From contig CBDCPI010000004.1 in NCBI GenBank assembly GCA_965220245.1, positions 1-64,000 on the forward strand: 64,000 bases of DNA, given 5' to 3'. Position numbers and translations under genes: made by a program. The stretch comes from CBDCPI01 sp965220245. GTDB taxonomy: Bacteria > Chloroflexota > Dehalococcoidia > Lucifugimonadales > UBA3495. The notes under the pieces were generated by a model, which did no database searches, was not told where the DNA came from, and was given only the letters and a program-made list of their open reading frames with translations. This document shows, piece after piece, positions 1-8,044 of the stretch; position 1 is the first letter of the stretch; each line of letters starts with the position of its first letter.

Positions 1-115
1 TAACCGTTCCCAACCGTGGGTACAAGACGGCGTGCCCAAGACGGCAATGGGACTCCCTGGTTTATGCTGAGCACCCAAGCCTACCTGCGCCTTGGCCGTA
101 TACCGGATAACGACT
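1..115. other. left-edge intergenic DNA
   Basis: No gene is supported between the left edge and the stop codon of the MFS gene. I see no strong hairpin or promoter here. The stretch may include the 3' untranslated part of that gene. Confidence 0.4.
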
Positions 116-1369
116 TCACCGGACGTCAGCGCCGGGGACCTCCGGCCGGACGTAAACCGCGCCTGGGCCGCTCACCGGCTTGGTGATCAGCGGCGAGACC
201 CAAACCAAAGGCGCTATCAATAGCAGTCCCAGAACAGCGTTGCCAGCAATCGCCCATTCGACGCTCAATGTAGCCAAGGCGCCCATTTCCAAAGCGCCCA
301 AAGGCGTGCCTACTCCGATGAATACGCTCAGCAGACCCATCATTCGGCCCCGCATTCCTTGGGGTGCCGAAAGCATCGTAATGGTGCTTTGCATGGTGCT
401 GAAACCCGCTTGCCCGATGCCGCCAATGGTCAGGAGAGTAAAGGCGAGCGCGTACCATGGCGACCAGACAAACAGCGCCGCTATTACCAGGACAACAATC
501 GACCCATAGAAGTACACTCTACCCAAGTATTGCAGGTCCCGGGTCATGGCCATGATACCGGCGCCGGCCAACTGGCCGAATCCCTCTGAAGCCACTAACA
601 GTCCCACCAAAGTGGCCCCTACGTGCAGGTGGTCCCGTCCGATAACCGGCACAAATTGCCGCACCGGGAAGGCCATGGCGTTCATTATTATGGTTATGTA
701 GAACAAGCTGATGATGGTAGGACTATGCAGGGCGTAGCCGATGACGCTACCCAGGCCCTTCCAGACCGGCTCCCTTTGGGCGCGCCGGGACAGGTTGGGG
801 ATCCTAACCTTGAACACCAGCAACGTCCAGTGAAGGAAATGGATGGCCGCGACCAAGGAATAGGCCCCAGTGAATGCCACAGTATCAATCAGGATGCCGC
901 CAAGCAGCGGGCCGATCATCTTACCGGCGGTGTTGGTGATGACCTCAAGGGACATAGCGTTAACCAACCGGTGTTCACCCACGATGTCGGCAATGCCGGT
1001 CCGGCGAGACGGGTCCTCCAATGCCCTGGTCATACCTTGGACAAACGCGACAACGAACACCTGCCAGGGCTGAACTAGGTCAAGCGCGATCAGGGCCAGC
1101 AACGCAGCGACGGCCGAGCCATTTACCGTCTGGCCGATTATGAGCATCAGGTGGCGGCTAAAGCGGTCGGCGATAAAGCCGGTAAACAAAGAGAAGAAGG
1201 GCCTCGGCGCGTTGTTGAATACCAGCACCAGACCCAGTTGAAAAGGTGAGTCGGTGGCCTGAAGCACCAGCCAGCTTAGGACCAACAACTCCATCCAGCG
1301 GGCGAGTTCGGCCAAGCCTCCCACAGACCACAGGACCCGGAATCTGGGCTCTTGCAGCACGGAAAACAC
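116..1369 (-). CDS. MFS transporter (exporter-like)
   Basis: Major facilitator superfamily permease of 417 aa, predicted inner-membrane protein with about 12 hydrophobic segments. The loop between TM2 and TM3 carries the MFS motif A form GFIADRFSR (about residues 64-72). The family pattern RWMELLVLSWLVLQATDSPF near residues 24-43 is typical of the multidrug/enterobactin-exporter-like (MFS_3) group. The same pattern recurs in the MFS protein at 16123-17463 (RWMDTVAMSLLVLQQTDSPF), so the two are paralogues. The substrate cannot be read from sequence; export of a small hydrophobic compound is only a family-level guess. It is monocistronic and points away from the gene at 1694. Confidence 0.85.
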   Translation of the reverse strand: MFSVLQEPRFRVLWSVGGLAELARWMELLVLSWLVLQATDSPFQLGLVLVFNNAPRPFFSLFTGFIADRFSRHLMLIIGQTVNGSAVAALLALIALDLVQPWQVFVVAFVQGMTRALEDPSRRTGIADIVGEHRLVNAMSLEVITNTAGKMIGPLLGGILIDTVAFTGAYSLVAAIHFLHWTLLVFKVRIPNLSRRAQREPVWKGLGSVIGYALHSPTIISLFYITIIMNAMAFPVRQFVPVIGRDHLHVGATLVGLLVASEGFGQLAGAGIMAMTRDLQYLGRVYFYGSIVVLVIAALFVWSPWYALAFTLLTIGGIGQAGFSTMQSTITMLSAPQGMRGRMMGLLSVFIGVGTPLGALEMGALATLSVEWAIAGNAVLGLLLIAPLVWVSPLITKPVSGPGAVYVRPEVPGADVR

Positions 1370-1693
1370 CGGGAATTGCCCAGCAGGCCGGAAGTGAGCC
1401 AGGTTAGACCTCCAAGGAGTGCGGCTACAGGGAATAGGAGCGCCTTTATTCTACCGGAACCCGCCGGTAGCCAACCCGATGCTTAATGACAGGGCTAGGC
1501 CAATAATATCCTGTCCGTTTGTAGGCCGGACCTGCTTGACACCGGCATCGTTGAGTAGTCTACTGAGCCCACCTAGGGACTCGATGTATCCCTAGAGCAC
1601 CGTAGTATACGCCTAGCTGCGATTACCGGTTGCGAGGAATGATAGGCGCCTCTAGGGCTCCTTCGCTGCTCCTAGATTAAGGGGGCCACAGAC
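1370..1693. other. intergenic region with weak promoter-like site
   Basis: This 324 bp gap lies between two divergently transcribed genes. A possible sigma-70 site for the right-hand gene is TTGACA at 1536-1541, a 17 bp spacer and TCTACT at 1559-1564; the -10 is poor. Several short CTAGG-containing segments recur between 1570 and 1675 but form no convincing hairpin or array. Confidence 0.3.
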
Positions 1694-2500
1694 GTGACTT
1701 CTAAATTACTCGAAAGGGTCACCACTTGGGACTTCGAGGCAGGCTCTTTGGAATTGCCGTTAGTCATTGCTCATCGCGGCGATCTTAGCACCGCACCGGA
1801 GAACACCCTGCCCGCCTTTCGCAACGCTTTAACCGCGGGCGCCGATGGTGTGGAGTTGGACGTTAGGCTGACCAGCGACGGTAAGCTGGTGGTCTTCCAT
1901 GACCGGCGCCTCGATCGCACCAGCGACGGCCGGGGACCGGTCAGCTCCCACAGTTTCGACCATGTCCGGTCCCTTGATGTGGGGGCCTGGTTCGGCCCTG
2001 CATTCACTGGTGAGAGCGCACCGACCCTGGACGAAGTGTTCGAGGTGCTTCCCTCTGACTTTTTGATCAACGTGGAGATGAAAGTAATCATTAACGGGAT
2101 GAAGCTAATCGCTCAACGGGTGGCCGACACCATCCGGCGCCATCAGCGGTGGGCCAGCACCTTGGTCGCTAGCTTCAATCCGGTGGCCCTGTACCACCTT
2201 CGGAAACTCGAACCTGGTATCTCCCGGGGCTACATCTGGTCTAAAAGGCATCCCTACCCCATTCGGGCCCGGTGGTTTAGCCCCTTGGTGCAAGCCCAAT
2301 GGTACGATCCGGCCAATGACACTTATGACCGGGCGGCCCACCGCAGATTCCAGCGCCGAGGACAGCGGGTACTAGCGTGGGACGTCGACTTCAACCACGA
2401 CATGCAGGCGATGGCGGCGGTGCGGTTGGACGCGGTGGTGACCGACACCCTGGCCAGCACCATAACCCGGAAAAAGGACTTGGCCCGGCAACCGGCTTAA
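1694..2500 (+). CDS. ugpQ: glycerophosphodiester phosphodiesterase
   Basis: GDPD-family TIM-barrel enzyme (268 aa) that hydrolyses glycerophosphodiesters to glycerol-3-phosphate plus an alcohol. The hallmark AHRGD (His27-Arg28), the PENT element with Glu36, the metal-binding pair Glu54 and Asp56 in GVELDVRLT, the second catalytic histidine in VVFHD (His69) and INVEMK with Glu128 are all present. No signal peptide is visible, so it is probably cytosolic, as in UgpQ-type enzymes. The start is GTG; there is no in-frame ATG near it and the length is normal for the family. It stands alone between an exporter gene and peptide-transport genes. Confidence 0.9.
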   Translation: MTSKLLERVTTWDFEAGSLELPLVIAHRGDLSTAPENTLPAFRNALTAGADGVELDVRLTSDGKLVVFHDRRLDRTSDGRGPVSSHSFDHVRSLDVGAWFGPAFTGESAPTLDEVFEVLPSDFLINVEMKVIINGMKLIAQRVADTIRRHQRWASTLVASFNPVALYHLRKLEPGISRGYIWSKRHPYPIRARWFSPLVQAQWYDPANDTYDRAAHRRFQRRGQRVLAWDVDFNHDMQAMAAVRLDAVVTDTLASTITRKKDLARQPA

Positions 2501-2623
2501 CTAGCGATTGGGCTCATCCGGTGTGAGAACGTACTCGGTTTATTCTGATGGCCCACGCAACGGAGTCGAGCGTCAGATTGGGCTTGCCGTGAGCCAAAGA
2601 GTCCTGTGGGACTTGTTCGAAAC

Positions 2624-2652
2624 TTGACACTGTGGGCTGCTTGTGATATTAG
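2624..2652 (+). promoter_or_regulatory. sigma-70 promoter of first dppB-like gene
   Basis: TTGACA at 2624-2629, a 17 bp spacer and TATTAG at 2647-2652. The same 28 bp block, with identical -35 and nearly identical spacer, recurs at 3915-3943 before the second copy of the gene. That recurrence supports a functional or jointly duplicated promoter. About 170 bp of leader would separate it from the ATG at 2824. Confidence 0.65.
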
Positions 2653-2823
2653 ACATCGCTGGGCGCCCCTGTCCTTCAAGCGCCCGGCCTTTATGTGGCT
2701 GGCTCTTTACTTGAAGGCGTCGGCCAAGAGGCCAGTCGTACTTGGGGTCTTGCGGGTGCAGGCTCGCCTTTCTAAGAGCGATGCGGCTTTCATGGTGATT
2801 CGATAGGCTCGGACGAAGAAACA

Positions 2824-3744
2824 ATGCAGCGATATGTTATCTTGCGGTTCTTTCAGGCAATCATCGCCCTGTGGGTGGTGAGTGTAATCGTATTTGGCAT
2901 GGGCCGGCTTACCGGCAACCCGGCGGACGTGTTGGCCGGTTTTGAGGCCACCCCGGAACAACGTGAACGGTTGAAAGCAGCGTGGGGCCTAGACAAGCCG
3001 CAGCATATCCAATATCTAAAATTCATGGGCAACGCATTCAAAGGAGAGTTCGGAGATTCCTTCAAGTACCAGGGTAGATCAGTCATTCAATTAATTAAAG
3101 ACCGGTTGCCCAACACCCTGATGTTGGCGGGTTTCTCCATAGCTATAGCCACAGTCATTGCGCTCCCCATGGGTGTGCTCTCAGCGGTCAAGCGAGATAG
3201 CATATTTGACTACCTCGGCAAAGTAGTGGCCCTATTCGGCCAGTCTGCCCCCCCTTTCTGGATCGGCTTGCTATTGATGTGGATTTTTGCTGTCGAGTTG
3301 GGTTTGGTCCAGAGTTCTGGAAAAGGGGGGATATCTTCATTCATCCTCCCTGGAATCGCTCTCGGCTGGTTCTGGGTGGCGGCGTTAATGCGTCTTGTCC
3401 GCTCGGCCATGCTTGATGTACTGGACAGCGAGTACATCAAGCTGGCCCGCATCAAGGGGTTAGCGGAGTGGAGGGTCATCTGGAAACACGCGCTGCGTAA
3501 TGCGGCCATTGCCCCGCTGACCTACTTCGCTATTATTCTTGGGTCGTTGCTGGTAGGTTCCGTCTCCATCGAAACGGTTTTCGCTTGGCCTGGAATCGGG
3601 CTGCTGGCCTTCGAGGCCGCCTTTGCTAGGGACTACCAAGTGATCCAAGGGGTAGTGCTCCTGTTCTGCGGCTTCTTCGTCGCCGCCAACTTCTTGGCCG
3701 ACATTCTTTATGCCTACCTGGACCCTCGCATCCGGTACCAGTAA
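2824..3744 (+). CDS. dppB: ABC peptide transporter permease, DppB type (copy 1)
   Basis: Inner-membrane permease (306 aa) of the dipeptide/oligopeptide/nickel ABC importer family. It has an N-terminal TM (MQRYVILRFFQAII), a periplasmic segment with LTGNPADVL, and five further TM segments. The cytoplasmic EAA loop (LDSEYIKLARIKGLAEWRV) contacts the ATPase, and the C-terminus ADILYAYLDPRIRYQ is typical of DppB. It is one of two tandem copies; my hand alignment gives roughly 34 differences in 306 residues. The difference is concentrated in the periplasmic loop near residue 160, where this copy reads LGLVQSSGKGG instead of the family-like LDWFPSYGVGG. A strong terminator follows, so it is transcribed separately from copy 2. 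Confidence 0.92.
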   Translation: MQRYVILRFFQAIIALWVVSVIVFGMGRLTGNPADVLAGFEATPEQRERLKAAWGLDKPQHIQYLKFMGNAFKGEFGDSFKYQGRSVIQLIKDRLPNTLMLAGFSIAIATVIALPMGVLSAVKRDSIFDYLGKVVALFGQSAPPFWIGLLLMWIFAVELGLVQSSGKGGISSFILPGIALGWFWVAALMRLVRSAMLDVLDSEYIKLARIKGLAEWRVIWKHALRNAAIAPLTYFAIILGSLLVGSVSIETVFAWPGIGLLAFEAAFARDYQVIQGVVLLFCGFFVAANFLADILYAYLDPRIRYQ

Positions 3745-3784
3745 GCAGGTAACGGCAACCAACCATAGCGCCAACAGCCTGCTG

Positions 3785-3826
3785 AGCCCCCCGCCTGGCA
3801 AAACCAGGGTAAACGGGGGGCTTAAT
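3785..3826 (+). terminator. terminator after dppB copy 1
   Basis: A nine-base stem AGCCCCCCG (3785-3793) pairs with CGGGGGGCT (3814-3822), with an inner CCTGG/CCAGG stem, followed by a short AT-rich tail (TTAATTG). It lies about 40 bp after the stop codon. Confidence 0.75.
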
Positions 3827-3914
3827 TGCTAATATCTCATTTCATCGGCGCTTCGTTAGGTCTACCGAGTTCGTCCTGCTTCGCTGCTGATGAGCACGGC
3901 ACCTTGGCCGCAAC

Positions 3915-3943
3915 TTGACACTGCGGGCTGCTTGTGATGTTTC
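3915..3943 (+). promoter_or_regulatory. sigma-70 promoter of second dppB-like gene
   Basis: TTGACA at 3915-3920, a 17 bp spacer differing by one base from that at 2630-2646, and a weaker -10 (TGTTTC, 3938-3943). The conservation extends a little beyond the hexamers (ACATCGC), showing that the promoter was duplicated with the gene. Confidence 0.55.
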
Positions 3944-4065
3944 ACATCGCCGCATAGTATCGGCTACTTGGCTCCAAATCTTTATTTGGGGAACACCCTA
4001 GTTTGCGGGGTAATCCATGGCGATAAGCACCTAACTGTAACTCGATAGGTTCGGACGAAGAAACG

Positions 4066-4986
4066 ATGCAGCGATATGTAATCTTGCGGTTCTTTCAGGC
4101 AATCGTCGCTCTGTGGGTGGTGAGCATCATCGTATTCGGCATGGGCCGGCTTACCGGTAACCCAGCGGACGTGTTGGCCGGTTTTGAAGCCACCCCGGAA
4201 CAACGTGAACGGTTGAAAGTGGCATGGGGCTTGGATAAGCCACAGCACATCCAGTACCTCATTTTCATGGGGAATGCGTTCAAGGGCGATCTCGGTGACT
4301 CCTTCAAGTACCAAGGTAGAACGGTCACAGAACTCATCAACGAACGGTTGCCCAATACTTTGATGTTGGCGGGTTTTTCCATAGCCATAGCTACAGTCAT
4401 TGCGCTGCCCATGGGTGTGCTCTCCGCGGTCAAGAGGGATAGTATTTTCGACTATTTGGCCAAAGTGATGGCGCTATTCGGCCAGTCTGCCCCCCCTTTC
4501 TGGATCGGCTTGCTGTTGATGTGGATTTTTGCTGTCAAGTTGGATTGGTTCCCGAGTTATGGAGTAGGGGGGATATCTTCATTTGTCCTCCCTGGAGTCG
4601 CTCTCGGCTGGTTCTCAGTGGCGGCACTGATGCGTTTAGTGCGGTCAGCCATGCTGGACGTCCTGGACAGCGAGTACATCAAGCTGGCGCGGATCAAGGG
4701 ATTGGCGGAGTGGAAGGTCATTTGGAAACACGCCCTGCGTAATGCGGCCATTGCTCCGCTGACCTACTTCGCTATTATCCTTGGGTCGTTGCTGGTAGGC
4801 TCCGTATCTATTGAGACGGTGTTCGCTTGGCCTGGAGTGGGGCAGCTAGCCTTTGAGGCCACCTTTGCCCGGGACTACCAAGTGATTCAGGGCATCGTGC
4901 TCATGTTCTGCGTCTTCTTTGTCGCCGCCAACTTCTTGGCCGACATTCTTTACGCCTACCTAGACCCTCGCATCCGGTACCAGTAA
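4066..4986 (+). CDS. dppB: ABC peptide transporter permease, DppB type (copy 2)
   Basis: Second tandem DppB-like permease, also 306 aa and about 89% identical to copy 1 by eye. All TM segments, the EAA loop (ARIKGLAEWKVIWKHALRNA) and the C-terminal LDPRIRYQ are conserved. Its periplasmic loop LDWFPSYGVGG is the canonical form for the family, so this copy may be the ancestral-like one. Each copy has its own promoter and terminator. Only one C-type permease (8045) and one receptor (5879) are nearby, so either B subunit could pair with the same DppC. Confidence 0.92.
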   Translation: MQRYVILRFFQAIVALWVVSIIVFGMGRLTGNPADVLAGFEATPEQRERLKVAWGLDKPQHIQYLIFMGNAFKGDLGDSFKYQGRTVTELINERLPNTLMLAGFSIAIATVIALPMGVLSAVKRDSIFDYLAKVMALFGQSAPPFWIGLLLMWIFAVKLDWFPSYGVGGISSFVLPGVALGWFSVAALMRLVRSAMLDVLDSEYIKLARIKGLAEWKVIWKHALRNAAIAPLTYFAIILGSLLVGSVSIETVFAWPGVGQLAFEATFARDYQVIQGIVLMFCVFFVAANFLADILYAYLDPRIRYQ

Positions 4987-4995
4987 AGCTGGGAT

Positions 4996-5035
4996 ACTCT
5001 TCTCCCAGCGCCAATCGCCGGGAGAAGAGTCTTGG
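4996..5035 (+). terminator. terminator after dppB copy 2
   Basis: Perfect 11 bp stem ACTCTTCTCCC (4996-5006) with GGGAGAAGAGT (5020-5030), 13-nt loop, followed by CTTGGATTT. It begins 9 bp after the stop codon. Confidence 0.75.
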
Positions 5036-5320
5036 ATTTAACTACACAACCTACCTTCGGCGCCTGCCTGGTTCTCCGCCCCTACAGCCGCTTACTTAAC
5101 CACCGTAATTAAGGCCGGTAACCGCCCTAATAAGCAAGTTGCACGGTCTGACTGCACCGCGTCAAATTGAGCCGATGGCCTCGGGGCAATCCAAGGTGTG
5201 TTGGCCTCAAACCAACGGTCGAGATGACGATACCCACGGCTTCTTGTTGCCTCGCTCTTTGGTTAGAAGGCCGGGCTCCTTCTAGCTCTTTATCTTCCCC
5301 TGTTTCTTTTTATTCCCAGG
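5036..5320. other. intergenic region, nothing recognised
   Basis: About 285 bp between a terminator and the tail of a minus-strand small gene. No ORF, promoter pair, tRNA or strong hairpin was seen. Confidence 0.4.
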
Positions 5321-5569
5321 TCACTCCAAGAGCTTAAGGACTATAGTTAGAACTGCTAACCCAATCCCCATCACCCCCATAGTCCAACGGATCGCCAGTA
5401 AACTCCCACGGATTTCCCCCCGTAGCTCGGCAATGCTGGCTTGGGTCGCCCCTCGGAGCTCAGCGATGTCGGCTTGGGTCGCCCCTCGAAGCTCGGCAAT
5501 ATCAGCTTTGGTTGCCAGATGCTCATAGCCACCTTCAATCCGGCTGACACGTTCCTCCATCGTCGTCAT
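5321..5569 (-). CDS. small coiled-coil membrane protein with 11-residue repeats
   Basis: An 82 aa protein. The N-terminal ERVSRIEGGYEHLATK is followed by three 11-residue units (ADIAELRGATQ, ADIAELRGATQ, ASIAELRGEIR) predicted to form an amphipathic helix or coiled coil. A single C-terminal TM segment follows (WTMGVMGIGLAVLTIVLKLL). At DNA level the units are about 33 bp tandem repeats that could vary in number by slippage. Short proteins of this plan (coiled coil plus C-terminal anchor) are common in Chloroflexota and cyanobacteria; no function is known to me. GGAGG lies 4 bp before the ATG and is inside the end of the upstream ORF, whose stop overlaps this start (ATGA). Confidence 0.65.
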   Translation of the reverse strand: MTTMEERVSRIEGGYEHLATKADIAELRGATQADIAELRGATQASIAELRGEIRGSLLAIRWTMGVMGIGLAVLTIVLKLLE

Positions 5570-5784
5570 TGGACCTCCGAATCTACACGCTGCCTATAAT
5601 AGCCTGCTGTCTGCCAGTAGGACTCCCCAGTAGGATCCAATGTACCATTTGCGGCCAAAGCGTTAAATGCCTTCCTGAAGAAACCGAATACGTCTTCGAA
5701 AACGAAGTCTGCCCAATACCCATCTGCATTCAACTCAGGAAGTACTGGTCCAATGCTCAACAAGAGATTAGGTGTTAGCTGATA
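5566..5784 (-). CDS. short ORF or gene remnant upstream of coiled-coil gene
   Basis: An open frame of 72 codons runs from just after a TAG (5785-5787) to a stop at 5566. Only TTG candidates exist for a start (for example 5763). The text (LNADGYWADFVFEDVFGFF, then FRKAFNALAANGTLDP) reads like the C-terminus of a real protein, but I recognise no family. It overlaps the next gene by ATGA, which suggests translational coupling. It could be a genuine small gene or the 3' remnant of a longer, decayed gene. Confidence 0.3.
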   Translation of the reverse strand, partial: YQLTPNLLLSIGPVLPELNADGYWADFVFEDVFGFFRKAFNALAANGTLDPTGESYWQTAGYYRQRVDSEVQ

Positions 5785-5800
5785 CTAGGGATAGTCACCG

Positions 5801-5840
5801 AAAATAAATGCGGACCATGCTCTGAGAGCATGGCCCGCAT
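5801..5840 (-). terminator. terminator of the peptide-binding protein gene
   Basis: Long hairpin in which ATGCGG (5808-5813) pairs with CCGCAT (5835-5840), and CCATGCT pairs with AGCATGG inside. Read on the minus strand it is followed by TTATTTTC. It lies about 40 bp beyond the stop codon of the gene ending at 5879. Confidence 0.8.
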
Positions 5841-5878
5841 GGGGCATCCTGTCGCTTGTTTAGCCGCCTAGCAAGGAG

Positions 5879-7756
5879 TTAGTAACAGGGCTCGGCGGTC
5901 CTACAAGCGGTGATCAGGTCGAAGTGCCCGTAGTTGGCGCCATCGGACCCTGGGAAGGGCCAGTCGGCTACGATGTCCGGATTCGCAGTGAACTCGATGA
6001 AGATGAAGAACATCGACATGGTGGCGAAGTTGTCGAAGAGATAGTCACCTACCTTGCGCTGCTGGGCATCCCTGTCGCTTGTGTCTACCATTTGTTGCAG
6101 CGCGCCGACCTCGGCGTCCAACCAATCGTCTTCCAAGAAGCGTCCGGGGCCTCCGCCTTCACCAGCGTAGTGAAACAGCAATAGCTGGGTGTTCACGGTC
6201 TTGTAGGAGGGAGGGGCGGCCCAGACGGTACCAGCCTGATTCTCATCCATGACCCGCCATTCCGCGAAGAAGTTATTGAACTCCCACTCCTCCAAGGCCA
6301 TGTCGATACCCACATCGCGGAAGTAGATCTGCATGGCCTGCAGCAGGTCAACCGCCTCCGCGAAGCCGAAGAACTGCATGGAGAGGCCTCTAATCTTCAA
6401 AGGATTATCCGGCCCGTACCCTGCCTCTGCCAAGAGAGCCTTAGCGCCCTCGGTGTCGTAGCCGTACTTCTCGTCGTACTCGTCTATCCAGCGTTGGTTC
6501 CAGCCAGGCAGGTCCGGGTAGTAGCAACAGACCGGGCTGATGGACACCCTACCGCTGAAGAGAGTATCGATCAGCTCCTGTTTGTTTATCGCCTTGTTCA
6601 TCGCCTGCCTGACCTTGACATCCCGGAAAGGATCAGCGGCAGCGTAGCTCTGGCTACCCTCGGTATTCCACAGACCGCCGAAAACGGCCTCGATGGTGTT
6701 GCCAGGGAATTGGCTCTTGAGGATCTTCATCCCTTGATCCGCCACCGCAGCGTCAGCCAACTCCCGGGTCAACTCAGTGATGTGGATCGACTCCTCTAAG
6801 AGGCCGGCGTTCCGGGTGAAGACTTCTTTAATCCACTTTATCTCGATCTCCGGCCAGTCCGGCTGGGGTAGTCCGTCCGAGCCGCCGCGGCGCCAGTGGT
6901 TGTCCAGTCGCTCGTAGGTGACATTGTTGCCGAACTCTCGCCCGGTATACCTATAAGGACCGGTACCAATTACGTCCCGCTCGTAGCCCTCCAGACCTTC
7001 GGCATCCCAGTAGGCCTTGCTCATAATCACGCCGCCACCGCTGGGAGCCAGGTAGAAAGGATAGTCGGGGTTGGGGTTTTTCAGATGCAGCTTAAACTGG
7101 TGGTCGTTTACTACCTCTACGTCCGTGATAAGCTGCCAAGCCGCTTTGTAGCCGAGGATGCTTTCGTCGGACGTCATCCTCTCCACGGTGTGCTTCACGT
7201 CATTGGCGGTGAACTCGCCCCAACCGTCGTGGAACTGCACACCTTCCACTAGGTTATAAGTGAAGGTCATGCCGTCGGGACTCATTGTCCAGTCGGTGGC
7301 CAACTCGGGGACCCAAGTGTTGCTGTAAGGGTCGATGTCGACCAGTACTTCCATCACCAAGTCAAACTGCTGGTGGTGGTCGACCGTACCGGCCCAAGGC
7401 AGGTTGGTCTCTCCGGCCGCCGGGTCGACAGCGATTACCAGCCTATTCACCTTTGGCGGTCCGGCCTCGGCTGGCATAGCTGTCGGTTCGGGCATGGCCT
7501 GCGGCACGGGAGTGAGTGTAGCCCGAAAGGCCTGAGGGGCCCGGGTTGGGGCCGAGCTCCCTGGAGCCTCCGTAGGCGCCACAGTGGGCTGAGTCATCGC
7601 CGTTGGCTCAGGTGTTGGCACCGGTGCGGCGGTGGTGGCCGTAGCCACTGGCGGGGCAGTGGCATCTCCGCCACCGCAGGCCATTCCTATGGTCATCAAC
7701 AAAACCAGCAAGAATATCGGGGCCGCCAGCGCAGCCCGCTTGTTACCCCTTGGCAT
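5879..7756 (-). CDS. ABC peptide transporter substrate-binding lipoprotein (family 5)
   Basis: Periplasmic or surface receptor of the peptide/nickel/opine importer family (SBP_bac_5), 625 aa. A lipoprotein signal peptide ends at Cys27 (TIGMAC then GGG). A Pro/Thr/Ala-rich spacer of about 70 residues follows, as is usual for anchored receptors without a true periplasmic cage. The mature domain shows family landmarks: WVPELATDWTMSPDGMTFTY, GVQFHDG, FTANDVKHTVERM and the late KVRQAMNKAINKQELID. It is divergent from dppC (8045), with back-to-back promoters, and presumably feeds the permeases encoded on both sides. The ligand cannot be read from sequence; peptides or amino-acid derivatives are likely. 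Confidence 0.92.
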   Translation of the reverse strand: MPRGNKRAALAAPIFLLVLLMTIGMACGGGDATAPPVATATTAAPVPTPEPTAMTQPTVAPTEAPGSSAPTRAPQAFRATLTPVPQAMPEPTAMPAEAGPPKVNRLVIAVDPAAGETNLPWAGTVDHHQQFDLVMEVLVDIDPYSNTWVPELATDWTMSPDGMTFTYNLVEGVQFHDGWGEFTANDVKHTVERMTSDESILGYKAAWQLITDVEVVNDHQFKLHLKNPNPDYPFYLAPSGGGVIMSKAYWDAEGLEGYERDVIGTGPYRYTGREFGNNVTYERLDNHWRRGGSDGLPQPDWPEIEIKWIKEVFTRNAGLLEESIHITELTRELADAAVADQGMKILKSQFPGNTIEAVFGGLWNTEGSQSYAAADPFRDVKVRQAMNKAINKQELIDTLFSGRVSISPVCCYYPDLPGWNQRWIDEYDEKYGYDTEGAKALLAEAGYGPDNPLKIRGLSMQFFGFAEAVDLLQAMQIYFRDVGIDMALEEWEFNNFFAEWRVMDENQAGTVWAAPPSYKTVNTQLLLFHYAGEGGGPGRFLEDDWLDAEVGALQQMVDTSDRDAQQRKVGDYLFDNFATMSMFFIFIEFTANPDIVADWPFPGSDGANYGHFDLITACRTAEPCY

Positions 7757-7841
7757 ATTAAGCCTCCGTCAAGTTTGGGTCTCGCCGACCCTGGTGTTAA
7801 TTGTGAATACGCCGGAACCTGTCCGGTTGACCACGGCGCGG

Positions 7842-7870
7842 ACTATACCCGACCAAGCTGAATAAGTCAA
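7842..7870 (-). promoter_or_regulatory. sigma-70 promoter of the binding-protein gene
   Basis: On the minus strand: TTGACT (7870-7865), a 17 bp spacer and TATAGT (7847-7842), about 85 bp upstream of the ATG. It is a near-consensus promoter placed back to back with the promoter at 7877-7905. Confidence 0.7.
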
Positions 7871-7876
7871 TCTAGC

Positions 7877-7905
7877 TTGACATGAACTTCCTTAGTCAGT
7901 AGAGT
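7877..7905 (+). promoter_or_regulatory. sigma-70 promoter of dppC-oppDF
   Basis: TTGACA (7877-7882), a 17 bp spacer and TAGAGT (7900-7905), about 140 bp before the GTG start of dppC. Its -35 is only 6 bp from the -35 of the opposite promoter, so the two transcription units could be co-regulated from one site. Confidence 0.65.
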
Positions 7906-8044
7906 ATTTCCGCCATGAATTTCCTTATTCATGGGGCAACTCTTTGCTCTCCAAAAGCGCGGTGTTGAAGCGGGCGGTTGGGCTGTAGAACACAGAGTAT
8001 CCATGTCTCCAAGGGTTTGTCTCTTGGACGAAGAGGTGTAGCAG

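Noticed and set aside
2824..4986. duplicated dppB genes as an assembly artefact
   Set aside because: The copies differ at about 11% of residues and many silent sites, and have different terminators, so they are real paralogues.
5400..5520. 33 bp tandem units considered as a CRISPR-like array
   Set aside because: The units are contiguous, in frame and encode an amphipathic helix; there are no spacers.
5569..5778. plus-strand ORF with CTICGQ...CxxE that looks like a zinc motif
   Set aside because: Only two paired Cys, no second pair in register and no ribosome site. The minus-strand ORF coupled to the coiled-coil gene is more convincing.
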